Origin: Gammaproteobacteria bacterium
GTDB lineage: Bacteria; Pseudomonadota; Gammaproteobacteria; Competibacterales; Competibacteraceae
Reading direction: 5' to 3'
Assembly: GCA_024235035.1 (NCBI GenBank)
Contig: JACKNE010000011.1
Span: forward strand, 146,661 to 210,660
DNA: 64,000 nucleotides
The position numbers and the translations under genes are program-made. Below the pieces are notes generated by a model. It did not search any database, was not told the DNA's origin, and worked only from the letters and a program-made list of their open reading frames with translations. Positions 1 to 9,642 of this stretch are shown piece after piece; position 1 is the first letter of the stretch, and each line of letters opens with the position of its first letter.

Positions 1-337
1 TGCGCACCTCATGCACCAAGGTAGCCAGCCTTTTATCTGATAAGTCGTCCAACCCTCTGATCAGTTCAGAAAACAGTACCGGCCTTCGGGTGATCGTCTC
101 GTGGACATCGCTGGCTACTTTACCCGCCAGCGCCAGCAAGATATCCGAGTCTTCTCCAAAATCTGCCGCCAACTGCAAGATGATCTTTTCCTCTGGCGGC
201 GGCGCCTCACCGCATTCAACCTGATGGAGGTAGCTAGGATCCAGACCGATACGCTCGGCGACTCGTTGCACGGAGTAACGACGGTTGATCTGATAACGCT
301 GTCGGCGAAGCCGACGAATATAATCGCCAAAGTTCAT
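1..337 (-). CDS. XRE-family helix-turn-helix regulator, 3' end beyond window
   Basis: Reading leftward from the ATG at 337 gives an open frame of 112 codons that runs off the window edge. It begins MNFGDYIRRLRRQRYQINRR and contains a Cro/C1-type helix-turn-helix at about residues 5-60, with the recognition-helix pattern SVQRVAERIGLDPSYLHQVE. The part after residue 65 (FGEDSDILLALAGKV) is typical of short XRE regulators. It lies downstream of the chemoreceptor gene on the same strand after a 156-bp gap. The family binds DNA as a repressor or activator; the target is unknown. The fold call is firm, the role is not. Confidence 0.75.
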   Translation of the reverse strand, partial: MNFGDYIRRLRRQRYQINRRYSVQRVAERIGLDPSYLHQVECGEAPPPEEKIILQLAADFGEDSDILLALAGKVASDVHETITRRPVLFSELIRGLDDLSDKRLATLVHEVR

Positions 338-493
338 TGGGATACCATGTAGCTTTGTTGCTCAACCTCGGATCAATAGGACAGAAATACCATCAAGCGC
401 GGAAATTATGCGCTCCGCACGGATGTGGAGGCCCGCTTGCAGGTTGTCTTTGCCAGCTACCGCGAAAATTACCCTCGATCAATGAGCTGGTTT

Positions 494-2572
494 TTACATC
501 GCCCCTAAGGCGCTCGTCGGGTCCAGGTACCGCACAGGTCGTTGCACATCAGGCGCACGATAGATCTGTTTCTCTTTCAGTAACGTTTGCTCAGCAAGCA
601 ATGGTCCCTTGCTGGCTTGGCGCTTCAGCATCGCTCTCGAACTCTCCAAGGTAGGAGAGGGTGCGGCCAAAACATCTTCCGGGTCTGTATCTTCAAACAT
701 GCCGTTCCTTATTGTCGCCAGTTTAAAGAAATTCATCAATCGTTGCAGTCCCAGCGCCTGTCCACTCATCGATCGACTGGCGGTAGCGGTATCCACGGCC
801 AGTTGGGCGTTTTGCTGAGTGACTTGGTCCATTTGCTGAATGGCCTGATTGACCTGCTCGACACCACAAGCCTGCTCACGGGTCGCCACGGCCATTTCCG
901 CCACGATCTCGGTAACTTTCCGGGTTTTCAGGATAATCGCCTGTAAGACCTGACTGGATTGTTCCACTCGCTGACCGCCTTCTGTGACTTGCGCAGCATT
1001 GTTGGCGATCAAGGTCTTGATTTCCTGCGCAGCATCTTTGCTGCGCTGCGCCAGCCGGCGCACTTCCAAAGCGACGACGGCAAAACCGCGACCTTGTTCC
1101 CCAGCTCGGGCGGCCTCCACTCCCGCATTCAGGGCCAAGAGATTGGTTTGAAAAGCGATTTCATCGATGACGCCGATGATGGCAGTGATCCGTTGGCTGC
1201 CGGTGCTGATCATGGTCATGGATGTCATAGCGCCTTGTATGACCTTTCCTCCTTGCTCGGCTTGGGTCCGCGCCTCGTCGGCCAATCGTTCAGCTTGGGC
1301 GGCATGTTCGGCGCTGTTGGCGATGGTCGACGTCAGTTGTTCCATGCTGGCGGCGGTCTCTTCCAGCGCTTGCGCCTGGGCTTCGGTTCTTTGCGACAGA
1401 CCGGTGCTTTCCTGGACGAGTTGTTCCGCCGAGGCGCTCACCTGCAAGATGGTCTGACTCACTTGCTGGACGATGTCCCGCAACTGATCGATCATATCGC
1501 GCATCGCCGCATAAATACTGCGCTCCCGGCCAGTGTGACTCAATTCCACACTCAAATCACCTTCAGCGACTTGCCTGACCAGCGTGGCGATGGCATCCGG
1601 CTCTCCACCCAATGGACGCAACACCGCCCGGGTGACCACCAGCAACAGGAGTGAGGCTAGCAATCCGACCAGCACGATGACTCCGATGAACGCTTGGCCA
1701 ATCTGGACCCGTTCGGTTTGCACCCGCGTTTGACCTTGTGCGAGTAGCTGGTCTTTATGCTCCTGCAACTCTGCCAGAACCGGCTCCAGCTCCTGCATTG
1801 ACTTTCCCAAGGCGGCATTTTCGACGGCGATGCGCTGGATGAGCTCCACCAACCGGGAGAAAGCGTCATGATAGTCGTTCAGACGGGGAGCGATGGCATC
1901 CTTATCTTCCTGAAGCAACAGACCACCCTCCAAGAACATCTCGAATCGCATCCGCTCCGATGGCATGCGGCTCAGACTGTCTTCATCCCGGTAGGCGATG
2001 TAATCCTTCTCATTGCGGCGCATGATCAGCATCGAGGTCAGCAGTTCCTGCGCCGAACCGCCATATTGCTTGATGACATCTTCCATGGCGCGGGCTGCCT
2101 TATGCAGTTCTCCCAGCTGGCCACTGTCAGCGTCCAACCCGTAGGTCTGCTTGAGCTCCACCATACGCTCGAATCCCCGTTGGTAGTTCTGCACCGATTG
2201 GCGCATGCGCTGGAGCAACTGTTGTGCGGTTTCAGCCGTCACCTGCTGGCTGAGCCGAGTCATATCCTGGGTGACGCGAGCGATCACCTGACGGTTCTGC
2301 TCGACGGCTTGCAGACGGTTGGTCAACAGGAATTGGCTGCCGGCATATTGGGCTTCCAGCATGCCCATGCGAATGCGATCCACTAAGGTGCCAACCTCAT
2401 TCAGCGTCTGCGCCTCGGCAAAGGCGCTGTCGTCCACTTTGAGCGCTGCTTGATAAGCCAAACCGATACTCAGAAAACCGATCACGACCACCGCCAGCAC
2501 ACTCATCAATTGATGTTTGATGCTGATACTCTTGCCCATGCGCCACCCCGACTCGAACTCATAGATGTTCAC
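494..2572 (-). CDS. Transmembrane methyl-accepting chemotaxis protein
   Basis: This 692-residue chemoreceptor has a first membrane helix at about 20-45, a helical periplasmic sensor region of about 245 residues and a second helix near 292-317. A HAMP linker follows, with the motif RPLGGEPDAIATL, and then a cytoplasmic signalling domain. The hairpin tip reads FQTNLLALNAGVEAARAGEQ and binds CheA/CheW. One tip alanine is glycine (NAGVEA rather than NAAVEA). The start at 2572 is GTG with an AGGTG eight bases upstream; an ATG at 2539 (MGKSISIKHQ) is an equally possible start. The ligand cannot be told. It lies away from the che cluster further along the window. Confidence 0.93.
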   Translation of the reverse strand: MNIYEFESGWRMGKSISIKHQLMSVLAVVVIGFLSIGLAYQAALKVDDSAFAEAQTLNEVGTLVDRIRMGMLEAQYAGSQFLLTNRLQAVEQNRQVIARVTQDMTRLSQQVTAETAQQLLQRMRQSVQNYQRGFERMVELKQTYGLDADSGQLGELHKAARAMEDVIKQYGGSAQELLTSMLIMRRNEKDYIAYRDEDSLSRMPSERMRFEMFLEGGLLLQEDKDAIAPRLNDYHDAFSRLVELIQRIAVENAALGKSMQELEPVLAELQEHKDQLLAQGQTRVQTERVQIGQAFIGVIVLVGLLASLLLLVVTRAVLRPLGGEPDAIATLVRQVAEGDLSVELSHTGRERSIYAAMRDMIDQLRDIVQQVSQTILQVSASAEQLVQESTGLSQRTEAQAQALEETAASMEQLTSTIANSAEHAAQAERLADEARTQAEQGGKVIQGAMTSMTMISTGSQRITAIIGVIDEIAFQTNLLALNAGVEAARAGEQGRGFAVVALEVRRLAQRSKDAAQEIKTLIANNAAQVTEGGQRVEQSSQVLQAIILKTRKVTEIVAEMAVATREQACGVEQVNQAIQQMDQVTQQNAQLAVDTATASRSMSGQALGLQRLMNFFKLATIRNGMFEDTDPEDVLAAPSPTLESSRAMLKRQASKGPLLAEQTLLKEKQIYRAPDVQRPVRYLDPTSALGAM

Positions 2573-2667
2573 GATTGCAACACCTATTTGTTACCGTTTG
2601 GTGATCGTGTGGGCGCAACTTCGCCTGCTCAGACCCTGAGCTCGATCGCTATCGAAACCGGTATGAA

Positions 2668-3564
2668 TTATCCTAATTCGGCCAACAGCTGCCCCATCAT
2701 CCGTTCCGCCTGAGATCGGTAACCGCCGCCAAACAGATTGAGGTGGTTGAGAATGTGATAGAGGTTATACAAGGTCCGCCGCTGCGGATAGCCAGCGTCC
2801 AGCGGCCACGTTTCCCGATAAGCCGCATAAAACCGGGCGGGAAACCCGCCAAACAACTCAGTCATCGCCAAATCCGCCTCCCGATCACCGTAATAGACCG
2901 CTGGATCGAAGATCACCGGTTCGCCCCCTATCGTGCAACCGGCGTTGCCGGCCCATAAGTCGCCGTGCAGCAACGATGGCGTCGGCGCATAGCTGGCGAA
3001 TAATCCGGCAAACCGCGCTAGCAACGCCTCGCCTTGTCGCTGCAAAACACCACCGTGGCCGTTATCAGCGGCCCGTTGCAATTGAAACCCCAAGCGCTGT
3101 TTGCTCCAGAAGGCGATCCAGTCCGCATGACGCTCATTGGGCTGCGGCGTTGAGCCAATGGTGTTGTCCCGCTGCCAGCCGAAGTAGGGTTGTGGTTGAC
3201 GATGGAGCAGGGCCAATTGTCGGCCCAGCGTCTCCATCGTTCGCGCCGTATCACTCCCACCCAGTGGCAAATATTCCAGCACGAGATAAGCTTGCCCGGC
3301 GACGCTTCCCCAGCACACCGGTTTCGGAACCCGCACGGTGTGGCTCGCCGCCAGTTCCGCCAAACCCGCTGCTTCCGCTGCAAACATGGACAGACCGGCG
3401 GCAGCATGCGCTTTCATGAAATACTCCCGATCCCCGCTGCCGATGCGCCACGCCTGATTGATGCAACCACCGCTCAGCGTATGCCGCTGACCGGCGCTGA
3501 ATCGCTGACCGGTCGCCGCGCCAATCTGCTGTTCCAAGCCGTTCCAGAACAATTCTGGATTCAA
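2668..3564 (-). CDS. Fructosamine/ketosamine-3-kinase family protein
   Basis: The 298-residue protein is of full length for the fructosamine-kinase family (aminoglycoside phosphotransferase fold). The catalytic loop reads LLHGDLWAGN, and the metal-binding segment FDPAVYYGDREADLAM follows. Family members phosphorylate ketosamine adducts on glycated proteins or small molecules, allowing the sugar to be lost. Its ATG overlaps the stop of the upstream endonuclease/phosphatase-like gene as ATGA, so the two are translationally coupled, and dsbA lies just before them. Substrate is inferred from family only. It is cytoplasmic, with no signal peptide. Confidence 0.9.
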   Translation of the reverse strand: MNPELFWNGLEQQIGAATGQRFSAGQRHTLSGGCINQAWRIGSGDREYFMKAHAAAGLSMFAAEAAGLAELAASHTVRVPKPVCWGSVAGQAYLVLEYLPLGGSDTARTMETLGRQLALLHRQPQPYFGWQRDNTIGSTPQPNERHADWIAFWSKQRLGFQLQRAADNGHGGVLQRQGEALLARFAGLFASYAPTPSLLHGDLWAGNAGCTIGGEPVIFDPAVYYGDREADLAMTELFGGFPARFYAAYRETWPLDAGYPQRRTLYNLYHILNHLNLFGGGYRSQAERMMGQLLAELG

Positions 3565-4394
3565 GACAATAGACTCCAGCGATCGAGGCTCCCCGTCGGA
3601 TAATGGTCGGCGTTTGGCATGGAGAACCGGAATGCTTCTGGCAACCGCACCTGCATGGCAATCGGCAGATGATCCGAATACACATGGCCCAGCACTTCAA
3701 CCCGCTCGACGGTGATTGAGGGCGACACCAGAATATGGTCCAACTGTCGATCTGGTTGCCAACTGGGAAACGTGTGCAGTCCCGGCGCGGGTTCGCACAA
3801 ACGCGCGCCCGCCAACAACGCCAACATCTCCTGGCTGTCCGACCGACAATTCAGATCTCCCATCAGAATCACATGGCGATAATCGCGCACTCGATCCGCC
3901 AGGAATTCGATCTGCCGCAACCGGCCACGCCGACCCAGGGCCATGTGCAGAATCAACACATGCAACGCATCTGCTCCCGCGCCAAATCGAACTTCCAATA
4001 CCCCTCGACCGGGAATCAACCCTGGCAGCTTGTGCTCGGTGATGGTGTCCGGCTGGAATCGGCTCAATACCGCGTTGCCATGTTGGGAAATCATGCCGAT
4101 CTTGCGATTGGCCTGATCGAACACATGCTCAAAGCCGGCATAATCGGCCAGGTATTTGACTTGGTTGACGAAGCCGCTACGCAGGCTGCCGGCATCCACT
4201 TCCTGCAAGCCGACCAAGTCATAATTCACCAAAACCCGGGCGATGCCATCGAGATTGGTCATTCGCGACGGTACCGGCACCAAGTGTTTCCAACTACGGG
4301 TCAGGTACTGCGAGTATTTGTAGGTACTCAGTCCGCTTTGGATGTTGTAGCTAAGCAGCCGCAGCCGCTGCGGTCCGGGGTGGTCATCGGCCAT
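3561..4394 (-). CDS. Endonuclease/exonuclease/phosphatase family protein
   Basis: This 277-residue protein carries the signature of the EEP superfamily: LLSYNIQSG at the N-terminus, GLQEVDAG with the metal-binding Glu, LILHMALGRRGR, the motif MGDLNCR, and a C-terminal YSDHLPI with the catalytic Asp-His. The superfamily cleaves phosphodiester or phosphomonoester bonds, and members include DNases and sphingomyelinase-like enzymes; the substrate here is not evident. I chose the ATG at 4394 because GGAGG sits just upstream; an in-frame ATG at 4409 adds five residues. It is the middle gene of a dsbA / EEP / fructosamine-kinase operon. No signal peptide is visible, so it is probably cytoplasmic. 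Confidence 0.85.
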   Translation of the reverse strand: MADDHPGPQRLRLLSYNIQSGLSTYKYSQYLTRSWKHLVPVPSRMTNLDGIARVLVNYDLVGLQEVDAGSLRSGFVNQVKYLADYAGFEHVFDQANRKIGMISQHGNAVLSRFQPDTITEHKLPGLIPGRGVLEVRFGAGADALHVLILHMALGRRGRLRQIEFLADRVRDYRHVILMGDLNCRSDSQEMLALLAGARLCEPAPGLHTFPSWQPDRQLDHILVSPSITVERVEVLGHVYSDHLPIAMQVRLPEAFRFSMPNADHYPTGSLDRWSLLS

Positions 4395-4411
4395 GCTCCC
4401 TCCCTGCATCT

Positions 4412-5032
4412 TCAGCTTTGCGGGCCGGCTTCCTTGGCGATCAGAAAATCCACGACCTCGAATATGCGCGGCGAACGCACATCGTATTGACCATTGACGA
4501 TCACCGCCGGCACTCCTCGCACTCCGTAGCGCTGCGCCAACTGGTTGCCGCGTCGCAACTGGGTCTCGGTCTGAAAGGATTTATAGGCATTACGGAACGC
4601 CGTCTGATCCACCCCGTATTCGGCGAAGAACGCCGCCAATTGATCCTCGTCATTCAGCTTGCGTCGTTGGTGGAAGGCATCGAACAATGCTTGATGGACC
4701 TTATCCAGCACCCCGAGCGCCTCGGCGGCGTAATAAGCGCGCGCACCAGGTTCCCAGGTCGCTCCAAGAGCCACCGGAATCCGCGTGAATACCACATTCT
4801 CCGGTTTACGCTTCAACCATGCCTGGGCCAATGGTTCCAGATCGTGGCAGTGCGGGCAGCCATACCAGAACATCTCGATCACCTCGATTTTGTCAGGGGC
4901 TGAGGTCGGTGCTGGAGTGGACAGTCGGACATAATCCTTACCTTCCTGGAACGGCGGGTCAGCGGCGCGAACGGCGAGCGGTAATGTGCAGGCCAGCAGA
5001 ATAAGCAACCAGCGGTGAAATCGGTTCGGCAT
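4412..5032 (-). CDS. dsbA: Periplasmic thiol:disulfide interchange protein DsbA
   Basis: The 206-residue product starts with a signal peptide (MPNRFHRWLLILLACTLPLA, cleavage likely after VRAA). The thioredoxin-fold active site is MFWYGCPHCHDLEP, a CPHC motif as in DsbA, and the cis-proline loop GVRGVPAVIVNG follows near the C-terminus. DsbA oxidises cysteine pairs of proteins entering the periplasm. The start at 5032 has GGAG nine bases upstream; a longer frame reaches 5137 but would hide the signal peptide. It lies just downstream of the cytochrome c maturation genes, whose substrates also undergo thiol chemistry. That link is suggestive only. Confidence 0.93.
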   Translation of the reverse strand: MPNRFHRWLLILLACTLPLAVRAADPPFQEGKDYVRLSTPAPTSAPDKIEVIEMFWYGCPHCHDLEPLAQAWLKRKPENVVFTRIPVALGATWEPGARAYYAAEALGVLDKVHQALFDAFHQRRKLNDEDQLAAFFAEYGVDQTAFRNAYKSFQTETQLRRGNQLAQRYGVRGVPAVIVNGQYDVRSPRIFEVVDFLIAKEAGPQS

Positions 5033-5078
5033 CGGGCAGAACTCCATGAGCGGCAGTGGAAGAGATGAGGAATGCTTT

Positions 5079-6257
5079 CTAAAGCGTACCGTAGGAATGC
5101 AACCCCGACAGAAACATGTTGACGCCGAGGAACGCAAACAGGGTCACGAACAGGCCGATGACCGCCCACCAGGCCATCGGCGCTCCACGCCAGCCTTTGG
5201 TCATGCGCAAATGCAGCCAAGCGGCGTAGTTCAACCAGACGATCAGCGCCCAGGTTTCCTTGGGGTCCCAGGACCAGTAGCCGCCCCACGCCTCGGCGGC
5301 CCATAACGCACCGAGGATGGTGGCCAGGGTGAAGGCGGCGAATCCGAGGGCGATGGCCTTGTACATCACGTCGTCCAACAGATCCAATGGCGGCAGCACG
5401 CGCGCTAGCCGTCCACTCGGCCAGCGCGTCCCGATCCAGTTTTGCAGCAGGTAAGCCACACCCAACATCGCCGCCAGGGCGAAAGCGCCGTAGCCGATGA
5501 AATTCGCCGGCACATGGATCTTCATCCAGTAGCTTTGCAGCGCCGGGATCAGCGGCTGGATGTGATGCGCCTCACGGTCGAAGGTGTACCACAGCAGAAA
5601 CGCGACAGCCGCGCTGATCACCAGCAGAGCGAACCCTCCCATGGAGCGGGTGCGGTGGCGGTCCTCATAGAATAGGTACAACAGCGCGGTGATCAGCGCA
5701 AACAGGATAAAGACTTCGTAAAGATTGCTGACTGGGATATGGCCGATGTCAGCGCCCAACAGATAAGACTCGCGCCAGCGCACGAGCAGACCAGTCAGGC
5801 CCATGGCAGTCGCGCACCAAGTCAGGGCGGTGGCGGTTTGGCCGATGAATGCGGATTGAGCGAACAAGGCAGCGAAATAGGTCACGGTCGCCAGCACATA
5901 CAGTGCGCTCATCCACATGAACGCTGCTTGGCTTTCTAGGAAGTATTTCAGCCAGAAGTCACCCAGGCGCAGCTCATAGTCCACGCCGTAGCGCCACAGC
6001 GCCAGCGCGGTCAAGGCCGCGACCGCCAGCGTAAAAAGTCGTGCTGGCTTCCAGTATATGCCCCAGGCGATCAACGCCACGCTGCTGCCTGCCTGGATAG
6101 CAATCTCGTAGCTGTCCATGTCAGCGTAATACCACCATCCGATGTAGATCGAGCTGGCCATGACCAGTAACATCCAAAGCCGATCCCAATGGCTCAATCG
6201 CTGGCTGAACGAGGGGCGTTCCCACTGTTCCAGCATGACCTCGCGCGTGACTGACAT
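5079..6257 (-). CDS. ccsB: System II cytochrome c biogenesis protein CcsB/ResC (CcsA family)
   Basis: This 392-residue polytopic membrane protein has about ten hydrophobic helices and the haem-handling WWD motif WGGYWSWDPKE at about 324-334. Conserved histidines flank it (KIHVPANF before, LSGLHSYG at the C-terminus). With ResB it forms the System II synthase that carries haem outward and ligates it to CxxCH motifs of apocytochromes. GGAG lies nine bases before the ATG. The partner gene resB is immediately upstream on the same strand, 119 bp away. Family call is firm; naming differs between organisms (ccsA, ccsB, resC). Confidence 0.93.
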   Translation of the reverse strand: MSVTREVMLEQWERPSFSQRLSHWDRLWMLLVMASSIYIGWWYYADMDSYEIAIQAGSSVALIAWGIYWKPARLFTLAVAALTALALWRYGVDYELRLGDFWLKYFLESQAAFMWMSALYVLATVTYFAALFAQSAFIGQTATALTWCATAMGLTGLLVRWRESYLLGADIGHIPVSNLYEVFILFALITALLYLFYEDRHRTRSMGGFALLVISAAVAFLLWYTFDREAHHIQPLIPALQSYWMKIHVPANFIGYGAFALAAMLGVAYLLQNWIGTRWPSGRLARVLPPLDLLDDVMYKAIALGFAAFTLATILGALWAAEAWGGYWSWDPKETWALIVWLNYAAWLHLRMTKGWRGAPMAWWAVIGLFVTLFAFLGVNMFLSGLHSYGTL

Positions 6258-6376
6258 AGCGAGTTGCTCCAGAATAATTGTCTTATGGTTTCAGTAACAT
6301 TACGCGGCGAACCCGAACTGAGATTGCTTGTTCGGTAAAGTCGAATGCAGTTTCGCTTCCGAATAACTCTCCGCTC

Positions 6377-8443
6377 TCAAATACCAATCCGCTGCTCCAG
6401 CGCTGCTTTTAACGCGGCAAACTCACCCACAAACTCCACCGGGCGACGACTGCCGACTCCAGCCAGCACCATCCGGGTTGCATCCTCCTCATCCGCTAGC
6501 CAGATCCACAACCGACGGTGCGAAGTATAGAACATGACAAAGACCCCGATGATCAACAAGGCGAAACCGATATAAACCACAACAGCGCCACCGCTGCGCG
6601 TCACTTGTAGACCCGAAGCCTCGACCTGCTGAAAGGTGCTCAGTTGTAAATAGAATGGCGATCCATAATTCGGGAGCACCGCCAACGCCGATACAGCATC
6701 GTTGAAAAAAGCCTCTTCCCGCTCAGCAACCCCTTGTGCAAGGTCGATGTTTTCTTCGCGCAGCACTTCGATGAATACTTCCGCCAGGGTGTCGCGTAGG
6801 ATGCTGAGATATAGAGTGGTCGCTTCCTTGAGCCGGTCAGCGGGCACCACGGCTTTAGCCCGCTCCGTCACGGCGGCAAATCCACCCTGAGTGAACAGTT
6901 CAAGCAAATTCAGTCGCACCTGGTTGAAATCGTGCTGGAAGTCGGAAGTGTCGCCTGGAGCCGGCGATCGTGCTAACCAGTCATGCAACCAGCTTCCATC
7001 GCGTAATCGGGCGTTGAAACGCAGAAAACGGGCGGGGCTATTCTTGGCGTCGGCTGGAATATGTAGATAGGTGAAGGGTTCTCCAGGTTGGGTGCGCATC
7101 CCGCTGATGTAGAACCAACGGCCTTCCAATTGCGCCGGCGCCATGTAATTGAAGTATTCGCGGGCTTCGCCAGCGGCGTTGCGGAGTTTGAAACCGAAGC
7201 TGGGTCCAAAATTGCGGAATTTACGCTCTCCCGGTTGGGCGCCAGGCTCCGGCAATAGGTTGAACAACCGGAACTGATCCAACTCCAGAGTCAGCGGCGC
7301 GGCGGTTTCCCCGATCTTGAGCGTGTTGCCGATCTCGCCTCGCACCACCACTGGTTCCGCTTGGGGCGCCAGCAGTGGCCAAGCCTGCATGTCCAGCTTG
7401 GAGCCACCGTCACCGAAATCGGATTGATAAATGGCATAGCCGCGGTAGACCAATGGATGGTTGACGCGGATGGTCGCCGCCAGCGGTTGATCACCCAAAT
7501 GTTCCTGATCATGGATCAAGACTTGGCTGGCAAAAGACTTAGGCTGGCCGGTGTCATAATAGGTCACTTGGAAGTCCTTCAACTCGATGGCGAAGGGCAG
7601 TTCCTGCAACACGAAACCATCGCGTATTCGCAGGAAGACGAAATTTGCGGCGGCGCCCTCGGGCAGCATCACATGGCCGCGAAACGCCGGTACGGCGCCG
7701 GGTGTCAGCCGGCTTTCCGGCGGAAGATCGCGGGCGGCCAAGTCGCGCGTTTCGATACGCAGGTCGCCGCTCCATTCCTTGAGCTTCAACCACAGATTGC
7801 CATCGAGCAACCCACCGATGCCAATCACCACGATGGCTGCGTGCGTACACAGGTAGCCCAACCGACTGAAGCGACCCTTGGTCGCCGCTATCACCCGATG
7901 ATCGCCATGATCTTCAACACGCCAGCGATAGCCGCTGATTCGCAGCAACCCTTCCACGATTTCCTGCACCCTACTGGTTCCCTGACCTGGCAAGCACCAT
8001 TCGGCCTGTTGATGAAAGCCGCGTAGGGATTCCAGGCGGACAAGCGTGCGAAATCGAGTCATTTCTCGCCACAGGATCGGTGCTTGGCGATAAATGCATA
8101 CGCTGGTGGAGAGGATCAGGAAGGCGAGGATGCCGATGAACCAGCCGGCGCCATAGACATCATAGAGACCCAACTGGCGGAAGACCTCAAACCAGAACGG
8201 TCCGAATTTCAGCACGTAGTCGGGATAAGGCTGGTTTTGTTGCAACACGGTGCCGATCACCGAGGCGACTGCGATCACCACCAGCAGGGTAATGGCCAGG
8301 TTCATGGAGCCGAAGAATTCTAACCAGACCCAGCCTAAAGTGCGCGGGTGAGCGGGCTTGCAAGCGGTGGTATCGTTCACGAAGTCGTTTTGCGGTGGAT
8401 GCGGATTGCCTGAATGTGACCTATCGAAGCATGATGGGTTCAC
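6377..8443 (-). CDS. resB: System II cytochrome c biogenesis protein ResB
   Basis: The 688-residue protein shows the ResB layout. Three N-terminal membrane helices lie between about 40 and 230 (including GSMNLAITLLVVIAVASVIG and the segment GWFIGILAFLILSTSVCIYR). A large periplasmic domain of about 400 residues follows, and a last helix (VVVYIGFALLIIGVFVMFY) precedes a cytoplasmic tail. ResB works with the CcsA-type protein in haem export and attachment. The start at 8443 is GTG with only a weak upstream GAG; a second GTG at 8380 is possible. It heads a resB-ccsB unit and faces the plus-strand gene at 8746 across a 302-bp intergenic region. Confidence 0.92.
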   Translation of the reverse strand: MNPSCFDRSHSGNPHPPQNDFVNDTTACKPAHPRTLGWVWLEFFGSMNLAITLLVVIAVASVIGTVLQQNQPYPDYVLKFGPFWFEVFRQLGLYDVYGAGWFIGILAFLILSTSVCIYRQAPILWREMTRFRTLVRLESLRGFHQQAEWCLPGQGTSRVQEIVEGLLRISGYRWRVEDHGDHRVIAATKGRFSRLGYLCTHAAIVVIGIGGLLDGNLWLKLKEWSGDLRIETRDLAARDLPPESRLTPGAVPAFRGHVMLPEGAAANFVFLRIRDGFVLQELPFAIELKDFQVTYYDTGQPKSFASQVLIHDQEHLGDQPLAATIRVNHPLVYRGYAIYQSDFGDGGSKLDMQAWPLLAPQAEPVVVRGEIGNTLKIGETAAPLTLELDQFRLFNLLPEPGAQPGERKFRNFGPSFGFKLRNAAGEAREYFNYMAPAQLEGRWFYISGMRTQPGEPFTYLHIPADAKNSPARFLRFNARLRDGSWLHDWLARSPAPGDTSDFQHDFNQVRLNLLELFTQGGFAAVTERAKAVVPADRLKEATTLYLSILRDTLAEVFIEVLREENIDLAQGVAEREEAFFNDAVSALAVLPNYGSPFYLQLSTFQQVEASGLQVTRSGGAVVVYIGFALLIIGVFVMFYTSHRRLWIWLADEEDATRMVLAGVGSRRPVEFVGEFAALKAALEQRIGI

Positions 8444-8745
8444 CTCGCAAAAGCATCATTCACGCTAGCCGTGACCCTATCGACTCTATGCCCACATAAT
8501 TTATGGAGAATCCAGTCCAAGATGAATCGCCATGAGATTATTTTGCTAGGTTCACTTTGGCATGATAATCCTTCCGTCACCATGACGCCGCGCTAAACAT
8601 ACTGAATAATATGCAATTCATGTCGTTTGGTATGATTGCTGCCTCAATATCAACAGCTATCGCCTGACCAAGGCTTAAATCGTCAAAACAGGCTTTAAAT
8701 ATCGAAAACATACCGGCAACGACTCATACGAGCGAGGAAATAATC
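8444..8745. other. Divergent intergenic region between resB and an unrecognised gene
   Basis: This 302-bp stretch is AT-rich relative to the flanks and holds no convincing reading frame. It must contain the promoters of resB (leftward) and of the gene at 8746 (rightward). I see no RNA gene, terminator or repeat in it. The only clear signal is GAGGAAA just before the ATG at 8746. Confidence 0.5.
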
Positions 8746-9642
8746 ATGACTGCAGCTGTGATAAAAAAGCAATTGGATTCGGTTGGATACAGCAGCCGGG
8801 ATGACGAGGCGCGAAAGATCATCAACTCGTCAACGCCTACTCAGTTGCAAAGCATGGACGCGAAATCGGTGCTTTTGTTGATTCTAGAGTTGCGGACGGG
8901 ATGGATATCCGATGATGATAACAATGCTTTAGATCGACTCAAGAAACACAGTCAATTTCAGCCTGTTCCTGATGCGATTACCTTCGCGATCGATTTGCTG
9001 AAAAATAGCATGAAAACCGATCCACGAGTCAAAGCCGAATTGGCAAAAAAATATGTGACTCAGATTTATGCCGCCGAGGAAAAACGCCTATCTACCTTAG
9101 AGCAGTGGGGAATCGACGGTGACACCATCGGCCGAGGCCAATTGTCCAATGATTCCTATCAAGATGTTACTAATAAAGCGAATTATTTGGGTGAATTTGA
9201 AAAATTCTTAACTCATATTTATATAGAACGCTTTCTAGATCGAAAGCATCCTCTGTCTGGCATCGATTTTACCCGACGATATACTTTGTTCGATCCGAGC
9301 ACGAACGAAGTGAGGATTCCACCTAACTATCAATGTATTATTCATGGCACTGAGCTGGCCATTCGCCACAAGGATCTGGAAGATTTTGTGGTCGCGGCGT
9401 ATCTGACATTGAAATTGAATTCATCGTTCAGAAATCCGGCTAGACCCCGGGACGATGCCCTGAAAATCGGGGTAGGAGTCTATCATGGGATGTTTGGATC
9501 AATTCGTGATTCTCAAATCTACACTAAAAATGATATCAACTGGGCGCCTATTGAAGCAGATCTGCTCGCCAGAGGGGGAATAAAAAAGGATGTCGCCGCC
9601 ATGCGGGACCATATTAACTATATCTATGAAGTCATCCGATGA
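8746..9642 (+). CDS. Unrecognised 298-residue protein
   Basis: I do not recognise this protein. It has no signal peptide or membrane helix, and its first half is predicted helical. A short segment GIDGDTIGRGQL at about 122-133 resembles a turn seen in lysozyme-like folds, but a catalytic site cannot be assigned. The last third contains FVVAAYLTLKLNSSF and a glycine-rich stretch (KIGVGVYHGMFGS). A strong GAGGAAA ribosome-binding site precedes the ATG. The stop overlaps the start of the next gene (ATGA), so the two form a unit. Base composition is lower in GC than resB, which fits acquired DNA. Confidence 0.75.
   Translation: MTAAVIKKQLDSVGYSSRDDEARKIINSSTPTQLQSMDAKSVLLLILELRTGWISDDDNNALDRLKKHSQFQPVPDAITFAIDLLKNSMKTDPRVKAELAKKYVTQIYAAEEKRLSTLEQWGIDGDTIGRGQLSNDSYQDVTNKANYLGEFEKFLTHIYIERFLDRKHPLSGIDFTRRYTLFDPSTNEVRIPPNYQCIIHGTELAIRHKDLEDFVVAAYLTLKLNSSFRNPARPRDDALKIGVGVYHGMFGSIRDSQIYTKNDINWAPIEADLLARGGIKKDVAAMRDHINYIYEVIR

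Noticed and set aside
959..1654. A 231-codon plus-strand frame inside the chemoreceptor gene
   Set aside because: It lies opposite the receptor coding sequence, whose helical pattern and tip motif are unambiguous; a long antisense frame is expected in GC-rich DNA.
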